Positions 47,166-57,659 of a stretch of DNA of 64,000 bases are shown piece by piece. The translations under genes and the position numbers were made by a program. The DNA lies in NCBI GenBank assembly GCA_018135685.1, contig JAENPR010000044.1, forward strand, positions 1,240,001 through 1,304,000, in the 5' to 3' direction. The stretch's first letter is position 1. Each line of letters begins with the position of its first letter. Source of the stretch: Themeda triandra (Eukaryota; Streptophyta; Magnoliopsida; Poales; Poaceae). The notes under the pieces are model-generated. The model made no database searches and was not told where the DNA came from. It was given only the letters and a program-made list of their open reading frames with translations.

Positions 47166-48285
47166 AACTTCTCCGTGCAATATGGAGTTGTTCTACTTAG
47201 ATCTTATTTGTATGATTTTCCTTTGGCGACCGTCTACATTCTACAAGGTTCATATATAAGGTGGAGAAAAATCATTCAGATTTGGCAAAAAGTAATTCTC
47301 TCTATATACTGGCGACTTATCGTTCCAAAATTCATAAAGATAGTCTTTGCTTGATAGGACGTCCCTTAGGCACAAATATTGGTATTCAATCAAGTGGCTT
47401 CTAAATTAATTGGACACTCGTTAGGCACTGATCAAATTGGTGTCACGTTTCCAGCCCATCATCTATTTATAGTGTGAATAGGTTGAGCGTTGCTCCGTGT
47501 TTGGATGGGCTGGATGATAATTAATGTGTGACCCATTAATTGCAGCCTATTACATGAAAATTGTCATACTTATTATATACATTCTGACATCTGTTAATTA
47601 ATGTTGCGACGATGTCATTCACCCACTCTATTATTAAGGCAAGGTGGATGGAATTGGTGTCGAGCTGCTCCAATCCAAGGCAAAAGACACCAATTTTGAT
47701 AGACATGAAATTGTTCTTTAAATGTTACGGGGGCATTAATGTGTTTCAAATTTTATCTGGATCTCAAAGATAGCGAGAATTTCACATTCATAGCCCCCCC
47801 CCAGCGGTCTCCTCCCCTGACACCAAGTGCTCATTTTCCACTAGTAGAGTTATTGGATCAGTGCTACACAAATGTACAAGATGAAGAGGTTATGATGAGA
47901 AGCTAGAAGTAATTGGTGTCGAGTGTTGCTCTAAACCTTTGTGTTCTTGATGCTAGTGGTGATTCTTTGTGTTGGGTTCTTGCATTGGATACTGGTTCAC
48001 TCCCTTAATTTTGGGTGGAGTGGAGAGGGGAACAACTTTCGTAACTGCTTTCACCTATGATCTATCGTGTTCTTGAAGTGTTTGTAGTTTTGGTACAAAT
48101 AAGCCAGATCATGTTTCAGATGCAAGGTGCACTAAAATATCCTATTTTACGGGCGATGATATTACAGTTGTACCCAGATAAAAGGCTTCGAAAAAAAGGA
48201 AAAACAAGCAGGTTCTTTTAGAAGAAAATGGATGAAGAATTGTGACCCTTTGATTTTAATGTTGTTTTATTTTCTAGATAAAAGT
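47166..48285. other. Spacer between duplicated segments
   Basis: No gene is supported. 47930-48115 shares phrases with 21510-21720. Includes an eight-base C run near 47796. Confidence 0.4.
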
Positions 48286-48287
48286 TA

Positions 48288-48541
48288 CTCCCTCCGTTCC
48301 AAAAACATGCAATTCTAGCACAGTACCATGGTTTAGTATCTCAAGTTTAATTAATTATAGATAAAAATTATCAATATTTATGTTATCAAACAAATACCAT
48401 TTGATTCCTTATGAAATGTATTTTTTAATAAGTTAATTTGAGGTCATAAATTTGAATAGTATTCAATAGAAATTTGGTCAAACATACACTACTTTTGACG
48501 ACACGCAACTTAGAGTTGCATGTTTTGTGGAACGGAGGAAG
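48288..48541. mobile_element. Stowaway-like MITE, 254 bp
   Basis: Ends CTCCCTCCGTTCC and GGAACGGAGGAAG with TA on both sides (48286-48287 and 48542-48543). The interior is AT-rich and non-coding. Confidence 0.85.
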
Positions 48542-48639
48542 TACTTGGTACATAAAAGTTGAACTATGTCATGGGGGACACGAAATTGAATGGATCCAGT
48601 TCTGTTTTGATTGATCTTTATTTATAGTGTAGATCCAGT

Positions 48640-49246
48640 TCTGGAGCAAACAAAATCTGACATTATCATCAAACTTTTATGATCAGAAAGTACCTACGAA
48701 CACGGCACATTATTTGAATTCATATTAACGTCACATTATTTCACCACAGATGCATACAATAAATCAAGCCTGTTCCTGCGCCAACAGGGGAAGTGCATCT
48801 GTTGGTTCTGCTTGGCCGTAATCGGGGAGTTGTATTCGTGCTCTCACAATAATCACTAAGTTTGATAAAGCACCGAGGAGTTGTATTCATGTCTCACAGA
48901 AGTAACAATCCCCTATGCACGGTGGAATTATGCCTACGCGTGAGCACATGCACAGGGGCTTTGCCCTGTCAACCTGACGCACTGTTTGACCTGCAGCAAC
49001 ATAATATAATATATACTTGTTCAGATGATGATAAGAAATTAATCAAATTAATATAAAGTGGTGAAAATTTTCAAAAAAAAATCTCAATGAACTAAAGGGG
49101 TCTTCTATGTGGGATTACGAACGTGAAGATATATGTGTATGGGTAATGTTTGATGTGCAATACTTACACTGTAAATAGACAATAAGGCATGCGAAGACAA
49201 CCATTGAGAACACAATGACCAGCAAGCTTACAATGCATGACACCAT
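48640..49246 (-). repeat. Duplicated segment, copy 2 (no DNA element)
   Basis: Paralogue of 45285-47165 without the Harbinger-like insert. At the insertion site it reads GATAAAGCACCGAGG, with a single TAA. Confidence 0.88.
48887..49246 (-). CDS. Small secreted cysteine-rich peptide (MEG/ESF-like)
   Basis: Exon 1 (49246-49168, 26 codons plus one base) encodes MVSC followed by a strongly hydrophobic signal-peptide-like stretch (SLLVIVFSMVVFACLIVYL). Donor AGT|GTAAGT and acceptor GCTGCAG join exon 2 (48990-48887) in phase. The mature part is short and has six cysteines in the pattern C-x12-CMC-x8-C-x3-C-x2-C, with the core IPPCIGDCYFC. Maize MEG peptides have the similar core FPPCxxxxCYCC; such peptides act as secreted signals in endosperm and transfer cells. 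The frame stops at TGA (48889-48887), giving 60 residues; relative to copy 1 a missing base near 48888 shortens the C-terminus, so it may be truncated. Identification rests on the cysteine pattern and gene structure only. Confidence 0.5.
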
Positions 49247-49915
49247 TATACACACACCAACATATAGAAGAACTTAATGGTCAATAATAGGAAACATCAT
49301 TTGCGCAAACTCGTAGCTCTTAAGCAGTTCAACGAGATTGATATATAGTGCCACTGATGAGATATAAATGCAAGATTGATATATAGTGGCACTGATGATA
49401 TATAAATCATGGCAAGTTATATCCTTTAACACATCTACAGCCAGGGGCGGATCTGCCACAGCATCCACACCCCCCCCCCCCCCCCCCCCGCCCCCCCACC
49501 CCACCCCACCCCACGGCAGCCTTTGGAAAGGCATGATAATAAAATGGAGGAAATCATAACAAGAGCATGAATATCAAGCCATTGAAGAATGATAGGGGAA
49601 TAACAAAGAGCATGCATCGATTGATTACATCGATTGTGAAACTAAGAAGGATGTAGTAGAAAATATCGCATGCTAAAAGAAAGGGACAAATAACAAAGTA
49701 AACACCACATCAGTTGTCTTCGTCCCTTTTTTGGCGAACAAGTTGTCTTCGTCCTTGTGATGTGGAGATTTAGATAGGATTGGTGTGTGCGTTGTGAATA
49801 TACAAGAAATGAAAAGAACAACCCTGTTGTTGGTGTTTGCATTTGATGACGTCAAATCAATGACTTCAATTCTGATTCTGATGCATTTGACCATACAGGA
49901 TATGGGACACTTGTT
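49247..49915. other. Intergenic with cytosine-rich tract
   Basis: No gene is seen. CAGGGGCGGATCTGCCAC near 49442 resembles one end of grass hAT-type elements, but no matching second end was found. Confidence 0.4.
49470..49513. repeat. C tract and (CCCCA)n
   Basis: Twenty consecutive C, one G, seven C, then three CCCCA units. On the minus strand this is a strong G-quadruplex candidate. Exact length may be unreliable in an assembly. Confidence 0.9.
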
Positions 49916-49919
49916 TTTG

Positions 49920-51347
49920 TGTATATATAGAGTGTCGTCTCTAGACCTGCCTAGTGGATTATAGAGGAAGTCACAACAGCAAGCTCTGTTTGCTACTCAA
50001 GCTAATTCTTTTCTAGTGGAGTTGGTACATAAATAGGAAAAGCGCGCGCGACCAGAGAAGGGAGGAGAGCAGAGCGGTGAGAGGAGAGCGGCCGATACGC
50101 TGGGGATCGAGGACTCGATCAAGGTTGGGACATTGACCACATCAGCCCATTGACGAGTGACGACGATAAACGTGAAAGCTTCACAGGTACGTGTGTCTGG
50201 ACTTGGCGACGCTAGTTATTATTAAGTGATTCTTGCCCTCATAATCTATTCGATAATGACTACTTGCCAATGAATTGACGTAGGAGTAGGAGAATAGGAG
50301 TAGACTCTTTTTTGACACTACAAATTAAACAGGAAGTTAAGAGTGTCATCGAACTGATGATGATTGTTTAATTTGTTCACTGCTAAATGCTGCAGTGGAT
50401 ACGATAGACGTGGCATTGTAAAGGCTTGTACAAATAATTCTGTTCACAATATGAGAGCGAGCAACTGCAGCCTGTGGATGTGCTTTCAGATTGTCTTCCT
50501 ATAGTATCATGAAATCTATCTTGGGTTAGCTTAAGCTATGAGCCTGTGATCTACTCCAGTTTGCTTGCTTGTGTGTCTTTCTGATACAAGTATATGTATA
50601 TATGTTGCACGAAAGAAAACATCACCTAGATAAATATTTTTAGTTCCTCCTTTTTTTTAAGTCGGGGGGGGGTGGGGGCGGGGGCAGAATCCCCAAACTG
50701 ATTCATTCATATATTGTGGCTCTGGAAGGAGTTGTGGCTAGTTGTTGGGAGGCAGTATGCTTGTTGTTGGCTACCATTGCAATGACTATCATCATCAAGG
50801 TACCCGATATGAACTTCGTCTCCTTGTTCGTGTGAGTAACTCTGATGGCATGGCATTGATTTCTTTTCAGTACACACAGATTGTCTTGTGAGCTAGTATG
50901 TACTTCTAAATTAGACTAAACCCTATCTGTGTGTTGTTGGATTTATAATATAGTAGGTTCTTGGCTGTAGCGTCCTGCGTCCGCATGGAATGTTTTTTGT
51001 CTTTTGTTCCAGATTGCGAGCTTGGTTCGGACGAGCTCGGCCATCAGGCACTCCACTCATTGTACGTGGTTATTGTATTGGAAATAGTAAGCTAAACTGG
51101 ATTCCCCTTACAATTTGTATTCAACTTAAATAAACTCAGCTACTTTGCCTACCAGTTTTATCAATTACCAACCACATTACTACTTGTATTAATATGGCTG
51201 TTAATTCCCAGGTGCTGACTACTACAACAATGGCAGCAGGTTGCTCTGCCCTCGGTGTCGCTGTCGTCTACGGCGTGGACACTGGTAACTGTGGCTATCT
51301 CCCTGCATCAGCTTGCGCAATTTATTTCACAGCATCCGCCTTAGCTT
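49920..51347 (+). other. Possible decayed or unresolved spliced gene
   Basis: A TATATATAG box at about 49922 is followed by a GA-rich leader ending CTTCACAG|GTACGTG at about 50187. Later candidate exons have good splice signals: one ending ATCATCATCAAG|GTACCC near 50800 (hydrophobic CLLLATIAMTIII), one from TTCCAG|ATTGCG near 51014 to a GTACGT donor near 51061, and a last one from CCCAG|GTGCTG near 51211 to TGA at about 51347, encoding LGVAVVYGVDTGNCGYLP. The last exon recalls the third exon of the 16.5-kb membrane protein (LGVVVFMDHDTDTCERFLYL). The reading phase does not join cleanly, so a complete protein cannot be proposed. It may be a related pseudogene. Confidence 0.3.
50664..50684 (+). 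repeat. G-rich tract
   Basis: Runs of G (9, 5 and 5) separated by single bases in 21 nt, inside a putative intron; a G-quadruplex candidate. Confidence 0.8.
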
Positions 51348-51556
51348 GAGACTTGCGGAGTATAGTAGATTTATCTCTGACTGCAGACGACATGTCATAT
51401 ATATAGAAGGAAATATATATGTTCACGATCAAAAACATAAATTGCAAAGGGTGGCTACACTCTACAAGGTCTCAGACCAAATTTTGACGGACCATTCATT
51501 CGGGCATCGTGCGGCCATGTTCATGCGAGGCAAGGTGAGCGAGTGCGTGCACACGT

Positions 51557-52424
51557 AACACAACGATCCGGGAGGCCCTTGAGGGGAACAACTGGGCCTG
51601 GGACGCGCGTGCGGCTCCGATGGTGAGGTTCATCACCCAATTCCTGAGGTTCACGACACGCCAGACCGTCTCGTCTGGCGCGGGACGACCGATGAAAGCT
51701 ACAGCGCCTCGACCGCCTATCAAGCTTTTTTTGTCGGGCGCACGACCTTGCGTGGAGCTAACGAACTTTTGGGCGGCCTCGGCTCTGCCTAAGGTCAAAT
51801 TCTTCTTCTGGCTTGGTCTACATGACAGGTTGTGGACGAGCGAGCGACGGTGCCGCCATGGCCTCCAGTCGGACGGTTGCGGAGTCGGCCGGCCACATGT
51901 TCTCTGCTTGCATCTTCGCGCAGGAGCTGTGGTTGCACCTCCTCTCTACCGTCGGCTTTGTGCACCAATGCCGGATGACGAGCGACAACACGTTGGACTG
52001 GGTGCTTGCTGCCCAATGCCTGGTGCCGGAAGCTCTACGACGCGGGTTCGACTCTCTGGTGTTCCTAGTCTCCTGGAAGATTTGGAAGGAGCGGAACAGG
52101 CAAGTCTTCGACAACAAGGCACTTGTCGCGGATCGAGTACTCCTACGGGTTCGGCAGGAGGGCCAGGCGTGGGTGGACGCGGGGTTTCGCGCCTCACGCC
52201 GTTGTTTGCCCCTGCCTAGCACGGCTGGAGTCTTCTCCTAGCGGATTGGTTTATTAGAAAGTACCACTCTTTAGCTCCGCCGTTAGAGCCGGCGATTTGT
52301 GTAAGTGTTCTTGTCTGGCTTGTCCTTAGGCATCTCACCTCTTGGCCAACTGGATTGTATTCAAACAACTCTAACTTCGCTTAATGAGACACGTGCTATA
52401 TGCACGTTTTCAAAAAAAAAAAAA
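51557..52424 (+). mobile_element. 5'-truncated LINE fragment (zf-RVT end)
   Basis: The body encodes only the C-terminal part of a LINE ORF2: IREALEGNN, LPKVKFFFWLGLHDRLWT, a zf-RVT with SAGHMFSACIFAQELW, and VSWKIWKERNRQVFD near 52080. The frame is shifted at least twice. A 3' UTR follows, ending in 13 A (52412-52424). GAGTGCGTGCACACGT (51541-51556) and GAGTGCATGAACACGT (52425-52440) flank it and match at 14 of 16 bases, a convincing LINE target duplication. It is dead on arrival. Confidence 0.88.
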
Positions 52425-52440
52425 GAGTGCATGAACACGT

Positions 52441-54418
52441 CGGTTCCTGTCTTTTCGTCACAGATAGACTCCGATCCATAGTCTCTTCATTACTAGAGAT
52501 GACCTGAATGGGAACTAAAGATTCCGCCACCTTCGTTTCTTGCAGATATGAACGAGACTTTCAAATTTAATAGGAATAACTGGAAAACCTCATATGAGCT
52601 AAGCCCACTGTTGCAACAATCTATCCCTCACCATATCTCAAATACACATTCTAAAGAATTTAGTTTCTTGTTCCCGCTATTGTTTAATATATTACTATCT
52701 GCCTACAACTTCATGCTACACCAGTACACCCATCCATATATAACTTGAATAATGACAACGTTTTGAATTGCAAGTTTTGTGCAAATTAAAGAGGTTTTAC
52801 TTAAATTAAAAACTGGTACCTGATTACCAGTAGCCTACCCATTTTCCCTCAACAAGATAAGTATCTTTTTCACCTTAAGATTCCCTGCATTTTTTGCAAA
52901 AAAAAAAAAGAGATTCCCTGCATTTCTCAATTCTCCCCTTTCTTTCATACAAAAGAGGAAAGGGATTAATCTTTTTGAGGTGCACAATCAATTGCAGCAT
53001 CGATTGTGCTAGCTAAGCGTGCTAGGGCCGGCTAGATGTATGAAGTCTGATAGAGAGACCGCATACATGATGGCTTTCTACCATGGGTTGCCATATACTG
53101 TACAAGTCAACAATCTCTCTGTCAGGCTCCGGCGTCCTCCTGGTGCGGCACGACGTCGACCTCGACAGAAGATCGACAAAGGAAATATACTTTACTCACT
53201 AACACTGCTGCGGCGCCCTTTTTAGTCAAGATCGACCTCGAACCGATGACTCTACTTAATGGAATTCGAAGAGGATACTTGCGTGCTCAGCAACAGCAGC
53301 TGCTGCCTGCTGCTGCTGTGTAGTACGAACCAACACACATACACGCATCGAGGTAACGAGTACGTACTATATCGTCCCCAAGTTTTAGTCAGTTTCGCTT
53401 CTTTTCCCCCCTCTCTTATGGGCCGCTGGGCATCATCCATCCCCGATTTCTTTTCTGCGTTCACGCATGCAGCTTCAAGGCCTCAACTGGACCTCTTCAT
53501 CGCTATTTTGTTTTCTGATCAGGGGGATTTCAGTTCAGTTTCAGCCTAGCTAGCTAGTGGTGACAAGTTTCAAAAATCAAAACCATACACTGCACACTGC
53601 CTTCATTCATTTTCTTTTCAGTTTTGACTTTTGAATGACACGGGTGCTGTCGGACAACCGGCCATTGGTTGTGGTCGATGACATAGATGCATGGATCTTC
53701 TTTTGTTGGACTCCACGTATGCAAAGCAAGGACTGGATATAAAGATCGATTATGTATGTATTTTAATTTGTGCGCATCCGAACTGATGAACAAGTATCGT
53801 AGTCGAGTTTGGTGGCATCTGCATTGCTCAAAAGAACGATCTTTACACAAAGCCAGCTGAACTTTCATGATTAAATATTTAAATCCATCATATACTTACG
53901 ATATATGTTGCACATGATTAAATCCAGCCTATATATGTGTTCTCTAATTTGAGTTGGAGCAAATGAAATTTTATAATCTGTTTGGCTTTGTTGAAATAAT
54001 ACGAGTTTTGACCAAAAAAAAGTATACTTTTATTCATATGTTACGGTCAGGGCAATCTATTGGATTTGTTTTTTGTAACATACTCTAAAAGGTGACTAAC
54101 ATATCACTTTTTATTAGTTTTTAAGTGCATGATGAGTGTATCGCGACGCAGATCTTTAATTGCTAAGTACGAGTGGTCGTCGATCTTTTAAGAGAATGGT
54201 GTGGCCCTACCCCGTTCCGGCAGGCCAGGCGGGATAAACTTCTTCATTACCACCAAATTTCACCGATGAAAGTGAAAATCAGCGACAATTAGCATTTTAG
54301 AGCATAAGGTGATGAAGATGGTGTAGTAGTGGCAGGAAACCAAGATCATTTTCTATTAAAAAAAGTCATATATATGCTGACTCTAAGGCCAAAATTTAGA
54401 TAATGAAAAGAAGTATCC
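52441..54418. other. Intergenic
   Basis: AT-rich, with no domain-bearing frame. A repeated GAGATTCCCTGCATTT phrase occurs on both sides of an A run near 52880-52925, a small local duplication. Confidence 0.5.
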
Positions 54419-54420
54419 TA

Positions 54421-54544
54421 TTCCCTCCGTCTCAAATTGTAAGTCATTCCAAAATATTGGAGAGTCAAAGCATTTTAAATTTGACCAAATTTATACGATA
54501 AGATAATAACATTTAGGATGACTTACAATTTGAAACGGAGGGAA
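54421..54544. mobile_element. Stowaway-like MITE, 124 bp
   Basis: Inverted ends TTCCCTCCGTCTCAAATTGT and its complement ACAATTTGAAACGGAGGGAA, with TA outside both (54419-54420 and 54545-54546). The copia element inserted at its right edge. Confidence 0.88.
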
Positions 54545-54548
54545 TAAG

Positions 54549-55516
54549 TGTTGGAATTATTGGGCCAAGTCCATCTAATAATTCAGTAAACCTCAAAGAC
54601 CCACAATTAGTGTTAGGTGCTAAAGTGATTAGTACCAAATGGATTAATCACTAAGAGGGTAATCAACTTAAATAGTGAGTATTGGGATGCTCTCATAGAC
54701 AAGTTGAGAAGGAGAACCTGGGAGCCACACGCGCGCGCGCGCGAGTCGCTGTGGCCGTGGGCCGGCGGGCTTGGCTAAGTTTTTGTCACTAGACCTCGGC
54801 CCAAGGCCAACCCTAGCCGCCGCCAGGGAGCCGGCCAACGGGAAACCCTAGCCGCCGCCAGCCAACTCCCAACTCCCAACCACCCTGTCCAGGTTCATCC
54901 TCCCGGACAGGACATAACGGGAAGCTGGCAGGGGCGCGCCTATATAAAGGCCCCTGTCCGCACACTAGGGTTTCATCCCATTTCCGTGCTTCTCCCTCTC
55001 CAGCCGCCACCTCCTTCCTGAGCTCGAGTTGCTCTGCTGCATCTCCGACCAGATCCTCTGCGCGCACAGAGGTCTCTGGTAGCAGGCCTCCGGAACTTCT
55101 TCCGTCAAGTGTACCTGCTCGGGTAGGCGGGAAATCAAGTTTTTGGGGAGCGCCGTCCAGGTTTGACTGCTTCTGTTCGACGCTCGCGGGCTATGCCTGT
55201 GAGCACTAGGCGGACTCCTGCTGCTGCTGACGACGACGTCATCGACAACAACACCGTCGCGGGCAGCGGCGAAGACATGGACGCGAGTGGTTCACTATCC
55301 GCGGGTACCGGAAGTGCCACGCTTGGGTATAAACCGAAACCACTTACTGTTATTGTTCTGCTTTGTGTAGTTGCTACTGTTATGGTAGGCATGTTTAGCT
55401 ATGCTATAAATATCAGTAGCACACATGAAGCGGTCGCTTGCATTATACTTGAGTTAGTATTTTGCTTATCGTATTTTCAGATTAATGCATGGTGTAAAAT
55501 GACTAAATATCAAACA
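54549..55516 (+). repeat. 5' LTR of the copia element
   Basis: 968 bp. A TATATAAAGG box at 54941 would place the RNA start near 54970. Contains a (CG)n run at 54729-54744 and an open frame from 55193 to the LTR end. Confidence 0.9.
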
Positions 55517-55633
55517 ATCCAAAAACTTGATAGGTCATTTTCATCTGCTAGCTTTGCTGCATCCATGAGGCCACCACCTTTGAAGGATGGTGGGTCCAAC
55601 TATAAAATATGGCGATCCCGTTGCATGTTGTGA
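55193..55633 (+). pseudogene. LTR-encoded leader ORF continuing into gag
   Basis: The ATG at 55193, the first good one after the predicted RNA start, opens a frame of exactly 108 codons to the LTR end that continues without a stop into gag (SNYKIWRSRCML) until a TGA at 55631-55633. The LTR part has a polar Asp-rich N-terminus and two hydrophobic segments at about residues 51-73 (LTVIVLLCVVATVMVGMF) and 79-98 (ACIILELVFCLSYF), like two membrane helices. The TGA replaces the Trp usual after this gag motif, consistent with a G-to-A change. The same frame is open in the 3' LTR (60710-61033). No known protein is recognised. Confidence 0.6.
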
Positions 55634-56396
55634 CTTACCGCTATGCGCTGCGACCACACTATCAGGGGAAGGCGCACGGAACAGCCTCTTTCTCCCGAGG
55701 AAGAGAGCAAGTTCTGTGAGGCGGATAACCTGCTCAAGCTGTCGCTCATTAGCATTATAGATGAGGGTATGATACCACTGTACATGGACATGCCTACGGG
55801 CAAGGACATGTGGGATACACTGCAGGCCAAGTTCGGGGTTCCTGACGCTGGTAGTGAGCTGTACATCATGGAGCAGTTCTATGACTACAAGATGGTCGAT
55901 GACCGTTCTGTGGTAGAACAAGCTCATGAGATACAGATGCTAGCCAAGGAGCTTGAGAACAACAAGTGTGAGCTGCCTGACAAGTTTGTGGCCGGCGGTA
56001 TTATCGCTAAGCTGCCACCTACTTGGAGGGACTTTGCCACTTCTCTAAAGCACAGGAGGCAAGAGTTCAGTGTGACTGATCTTGTTGCTTCTCTAAGTGT
56101 TGAGGAGAATGCGAGGGCAAAAGACACACGTGGCAAGAAAGTGCACGTCGAGGGAGGCTCTAGCGCCAATTTGGTGCAAAAGAGGGACCTCGACCTCCCG
56201 CAAGAGGAAACGAAGCAAAACAAGAATGCTTTCAAGCCTCAAGCTCGGGCTTTCAAGAAGAAGGCCAACAAGAAAAAGAGCGAAAAGAGTGGCGTTTGCT
56301 ATGTGTGCGGGAGCAATGCTCATTGGGCAAAGGAGTGCCCGAGACCACAAGGACAAGCAGCCACAGAGAAGAAGACAAGTCAACATGGTTGTTAGT
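55634..56396 (+). pseudogene. copia gag, remainder
   Basis: Continues gag after the stop: DNLLKLSLISIIDEG, the ubiquitous UBN2-type region (MWDTLQAKFG... ELYIMEQFYDYKM), a Lys-rich stretch and a CCHC knuckle CYVCGSNAHWAKEC near 56300. Ends with TAG at 56394-56396. Capsid-like protein that packages element RNA. Confidence 0.85.
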
Positions 56397-56401
56397 GAAG
56401 T

Positions 56402-57651
56402 TTGGAGGATCTCGGGTATGGTAATTATTTACCAACAGTTCTTTCGTTTGTCTCTCTCCCGATTGGTGGATTGACACACGGGGGCCAATATTCATGTATG
56501 TCCGACCGCTCTTTGTTTTCTTTGTACCAGGAAGGACAAGGTTCCTCCCTGCTGATGGGAAACGGCTCGCATGCGACTGTTCATGGTGTTGGCACGGTCA
56601 ATCTGAAGTTTACTTCGGGAAAGACCGTGCAGCTGAAGAACGTGCAGCATGTCCCCTCCATAAAGAAGAATCTCGTCAGCGGGTCCCTATTGTGTAGGGA
56701 TGGTTTTAAGCTTGCTTTTGAGTCCAATAAGTGTGTCGTATCGAGATATGGAACATTTGTTGGTAAGGGCTATGAGAGCGGAGGTTTGTTCCGCTTTTCT
56801 TTGATGGATTTTTGTAATAATAATGTCGTGAACCATGTGAGACATGATGATGATTGTAATATTTGGCATTCTCGACTTTGCCATATTAATGTTGGATGTA
56901 TGACGCGCTTAGCTAAAATGAGTTTAATCCCTAAATTCGATTTGGTCCAAGGTTCTAAGTGCCATGCTTGTGTGCAAGCAAAACAACCTCGCAAGCCTCA
57001 CAAGGCCGTGAAAGAGGCGAGGAACACGGCACCACTAGACCTCATTCATTCGATTTGTGCGAGATGAATGGTGTGTTGACCAAAGGCGGCAAGAGATATT
57101 TCATGACACTTATCGATGATAGTACTAGATTTTGCTACGTGTACTTGCTACAAACTAAAGATGAAGCATTACACTACTTTAAAATCTATAAAGCCGAAGT
57201 TGAAAATCAACTCGATAAGAAAATCAAATGGTTACGGTCCGATCGTGGGGGTGAATACTTTTCAAAAGAATTCGATCTATTCTGCGAGGAACATGGAATT
57301 ATTCATGAGAGGACGCCTCCATTCTCCCCCCAATCCAATGGGATTGCCGAAAGGAAGAACCGCACTCTAACTGATTTGGTTAACGCCATGTTAGACACTG
57401 CGGGACTTTCCAAGGAATGGTGGGGTGAGGCTATATTGACTGCGAGTCATGTCCTGAATAGAGTCCCCACAAATAATAAAGAGAAAACACCATTCGAGGA
57501 ATGGGAAAAGAAAAGATTAACTCTCTCATACTTGCGCACTTGGGGTTGCTTGGCCAAAGTGAACGTGCCAATCAACAAGAAGCGCAAGCTTGGGCCGAAG
57601 ACTATAGATTGTGTCTTTCTCGGATACGCAATAAACAAAGATAGGCTATAG
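56402..57651 (+). pseudogene. copia protease and integrase, frameshifted
   Basis: The protease active-site region WWIDT lies at 56463-56477 and loses phase at an extra C. The pre-integrase motif HSRLCHINVGCMTRL...CHACVQAKQ lies at about 56870-56985. After a further frame break near 57055, the integrase core runs from 57059 (FMTLIDDSTRFCYVYLL, SDRGGEYFS, PQSNGIAERKNRTL), carrying the D-D-E residues, to a TAG at 57649-57651. That stop separates it from the RT frame. Confidence 0.85.
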
Positions 57652-57659
57652 ATTTTTAG

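Noticed and set aside
49442..49515. hAT element at CAGGGGCGGATC
   Set aside because: Only one end-like sequence; no inverted partner or 8-bp duplication found.
54729..54744. (CG)n run as a CpG island or regulatory island
   Set aside because: It lies within the copia LTR and is replaced by other sequence in the partner LTR; a simple repeat.
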